A stretch of DNA of 6,774 nt from Victivallales bacterium. Its GTDB lineage: Bacteria; Verrucomicrobiota; Lentisphaeria; Victivallales; Victivallaceae. The notes below the pieces were generated by a model, which was not told where the DNA came from, searched no databases, and saw only the letters and a list, made by a program, of their open reading frames with translations. Made by a program: the position numbers and the translations under genes. The stretch is from NCBI GenBank assembly GCA_019038735.1, contig JAHOYW010000226.1, positions 1 through 6,774 on the forward strand. The letters are read 5' to 3'. This document shows, piece after piece, positions 5,565-6,774 of the stretch; position 1 is the first letter of the stretch, and every line of letters starts with the position of its first letter.

Positions 5565-5957
5565 ATGAAAGCGAAACAATTACCAAGATTAACACCATCT
5601 GAATTTGAAATAATGAGTATTGTTTGGGAAAAAGGAAAAACTACCGTGGGGGCGATAATGGAGCTTATCAACGCGAAGCGGAAGGAGCAGTTGCGCAGAT
5701 CGACCATACGTGTTCAAGTGATTCGTTTGGCGGAAAAGGGCTGGTTGAAAGGGGAAAAATTGGACTCAGGTCTGCATTATTCTGCCATTGCGCCGAGAGC
5801 GGATGCATCACTCAGAATGGTTGATGAAGTAAGAAACCAGGCTTTCAGGGGTTCATATTTTGAGTTAGTCAAAGCTCTTTTCGCGAATTCCGATGTATCG
5901 AGTATGGAAATTGAAAAGATTCGCAATTTTATTGATGAACAACAGGAAGGGGAGTAA
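5565..5957 (+). CDS. BlaI/MecI/CopY family transcriptional repressor
   Basis: This is a 130-aa winged-helix repressor of the Penicillinase_R family, close to the usual 120-130. LTPSEFEIMSIVWEKGKTTV (9-28) is the family's first helices. RRSTIRVQVIRLAEKGWL (44-61) holds the recognition helix and the K-G turn into the wing (about 62-75). The C-terminal dimerisation part has the typical FELVKALFANSDVSSMEIEKIRNFIDE pattern (about 99-125). In BlaI and MecI, proteolysis at N101-F102 inactivates the repressor. The aligned site here is about A104-L105, so the scissile residues differ. Start ATG 5565 fits the family N-terminus although the ribosome site is weak (GCGAG about eight bases upstream). It should repress its own operon through the two operators upstream. 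The M56 gene starts 5 bp after its stop. Regulated targets are unknown; no beta-lactamase is in the window. Confidence 0.92.
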   Translation: MKAKQLPRLTPSEFEIMSIVWEKGKTTVGAIMELINAKRKEQLRRSTIRVQVIRLAEKGWLKGEKLDSGLHYSAIAPRADASLRMVDEVRNQAFRGSYFELVKALFANSDVSSMEIEKIRNFIDEQQEGE

Positions 5958-5962
5958 TAGCA

Positions 5963-6774
5963 ATGGAACTGTTAAATAATACTGTTTTTGCCGCTCTTGT
6001 AATTAATCTCTTGCCGCAGTTAGTCATTTTATCGGTGATTGGCTGGGTGATAACATTAATTATCAGAAGAAAATCCGCAGTTTATCGAAGTTACGTTTTA
6101 AGCTCAATAATGTTTTCCATACTGCTGGTAACATTTATTTCGATGGCGTTCCAGTTGATGGATCTAAGCTGGGGTAAACCACTTTTCTCTATAAGTCAAA
6201 ATCAAGCAAATAACGAGGAACTTGAGTCTTACACGCCACCAGCCTTAAGTGAAGCTGATAATATCGTAAGCACTCAAATTGTTGAATATATGGGAAAAAC
6301 TGTTCCTGCAACTAATGAGCTCAGCAAAATAGAAAACGCGGATGTAAATTCAGCTAGGGCAATCGTAATAACACCTTTGCTGGTAAATTGTTTTGGCATC
6401 CTCTGGCTCGGCGGATTTTTGTTTGTCTTGTTCAAACTAGTTTATTCTCTGGTGTTCCTGAGAGGATTCAAAGCCGCGACGCTTACTGAACTTGATGATG
6501 AATTTATGACGATTCTGCGTGAAGTAAGCGAAGTCTTTAAATTCAAATATCTTCCTGAAATTCTCATCACAAAAGCGGTCGCGTCGCCGATTACTATAGG
6601 AATTAGCCGAGTATCGGTGTTTATCCCGAAAAATCTGTATGGAAGTATGACGGAAGATGAATTCAGAAGTATTTTGTTTCATGAATTTGCCCATATTCAC
6701 CATAAAGATCATCTTTTTAGCATTCTGAATAAATTTAACATCGGACTTAACTGGTGGAATCCACTGGTTTATCA
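5963..6774 (+). CDS. M56 family (BlaR1/MecR1-like) membrane metallopeptidase, 3'-truncated by window
   Basis: The 270 visible codons encode a BlaR1-like sensor protease, which in known systems detects a signal outside the cell and causes loss of the partner repressor. Hydrophobic helices are at about 13-34 and 43-65, then a polar loop of about 68 residues (66-133), a helix at about 134-166, and the zinc-protease domain in the cytoplasm. SPITIG (209-213 region) and IPKNLY match conserved M56 segments. HEFAH (240-244) is the HExxH zinc and catalytic motif, followed by HHKDH, and NWWNPLVY (263-270) is the usual start of the next helix. The loop length resembles the L2 loop of BlaR1. Whether a penicillin-binding sensor domain follows cannot be seen. 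The ATG has a strong site, AGGAAGGGGAG (5944-5954), inside the end of the repressor gene, and the 5-bp gap implies co-translation in one operon. Confidence 0.92.
   Translation, partial: MELLNNTVFAALVINLLPQLVILSVIGWVITLIIRRKSAVYRSYVLSSIMFSILLVTFISMAFQLMDLSWGKPLFSISQNQANNEELESYTPPALSEADNIVSTQIVEYMGKTVPATNELSKIENADVNSARAIVITPLLVNCFGILWLGGFLFVLFKLVYSLVFLRGFKAATLTELDDEFMTILREVSEVFKFKYLPEILITKAVASPITIGISRVSVFIPKNLYGSMTEDEFRSILFHEFAHIHHKDHLFSILNKFNIGLNWWNPLVY

Noticed and set aside
6437..6712. A 91-codon minus-strand frame opposite the M56 peptidase
   Set aside because: It is antisense to the conserved HExxH region and has no recognisable features of its own.

Overview
The window comes from a moderately AT-rich bacterium with ordinary Shine-Dalgarno and sigma70-like signals. 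Nothing in it fixes the taxonomy. A BlaI-type repressor paired with an M56 peptidase, a bacterial ApgM-type phosphomutase and a GTAG-type palindromic repeat would suit a Gram-negative such as a member of the PVC group (for example Lentisphaerota), but that is a weak inference from gene content.

The left part (1-2233) is a minus-strand cluster read right to left: truA (tRNA pseudouridine synthase A), a DppB/OppB-type ABC permease whose start codon overlaps the truA stop, and the first 21 codons of a gene that looks like pyrF (OMP decarboxylase, type 2), cut by the window edge. The permease is about 100 residues too long because an extra, low-GC, soluble segment sits between its first membrane helix and the canonical permease core. 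No partner permease or ATPase lies next to it.

The middle part (2234-5085) is read on the plus strand from a divergent intergenic region. It holds an alkaline-phosphatase-superfamily phosphomutase of the ApgM / proposed homoserine kinase type, then a pair of inverted REP-like hairpins with GTAG ends, then a polytopic GT-C (GT39/PMT-like) glycosyltransferase. A small tail-anchored basic membrane protein (87 aa, minus strand) converges on the glycosyltransferase and overlaps its end by 8 bp.

The right part (5342-6774) is a BlaI/MecI-BlaR1/MecR1-type regulatory module. A near-consensus sigma70 promoter has two copies, in inverted orientation, of a 14-bp ACA-N2-TGT operator, one between -35 and -10 and one just after the predicted start point, with centres 31 bp apart. 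It drives a BlaI-family repressor and, 5 bp further on, an M56 membrane metallopeptidase with HEFAH, cut by the window end. The layout indicates an autoregulated, protease-relieved switch. Its inducer and target genes are not visible, apart from the possibility that the divergent 87-aa gene belongs to it.
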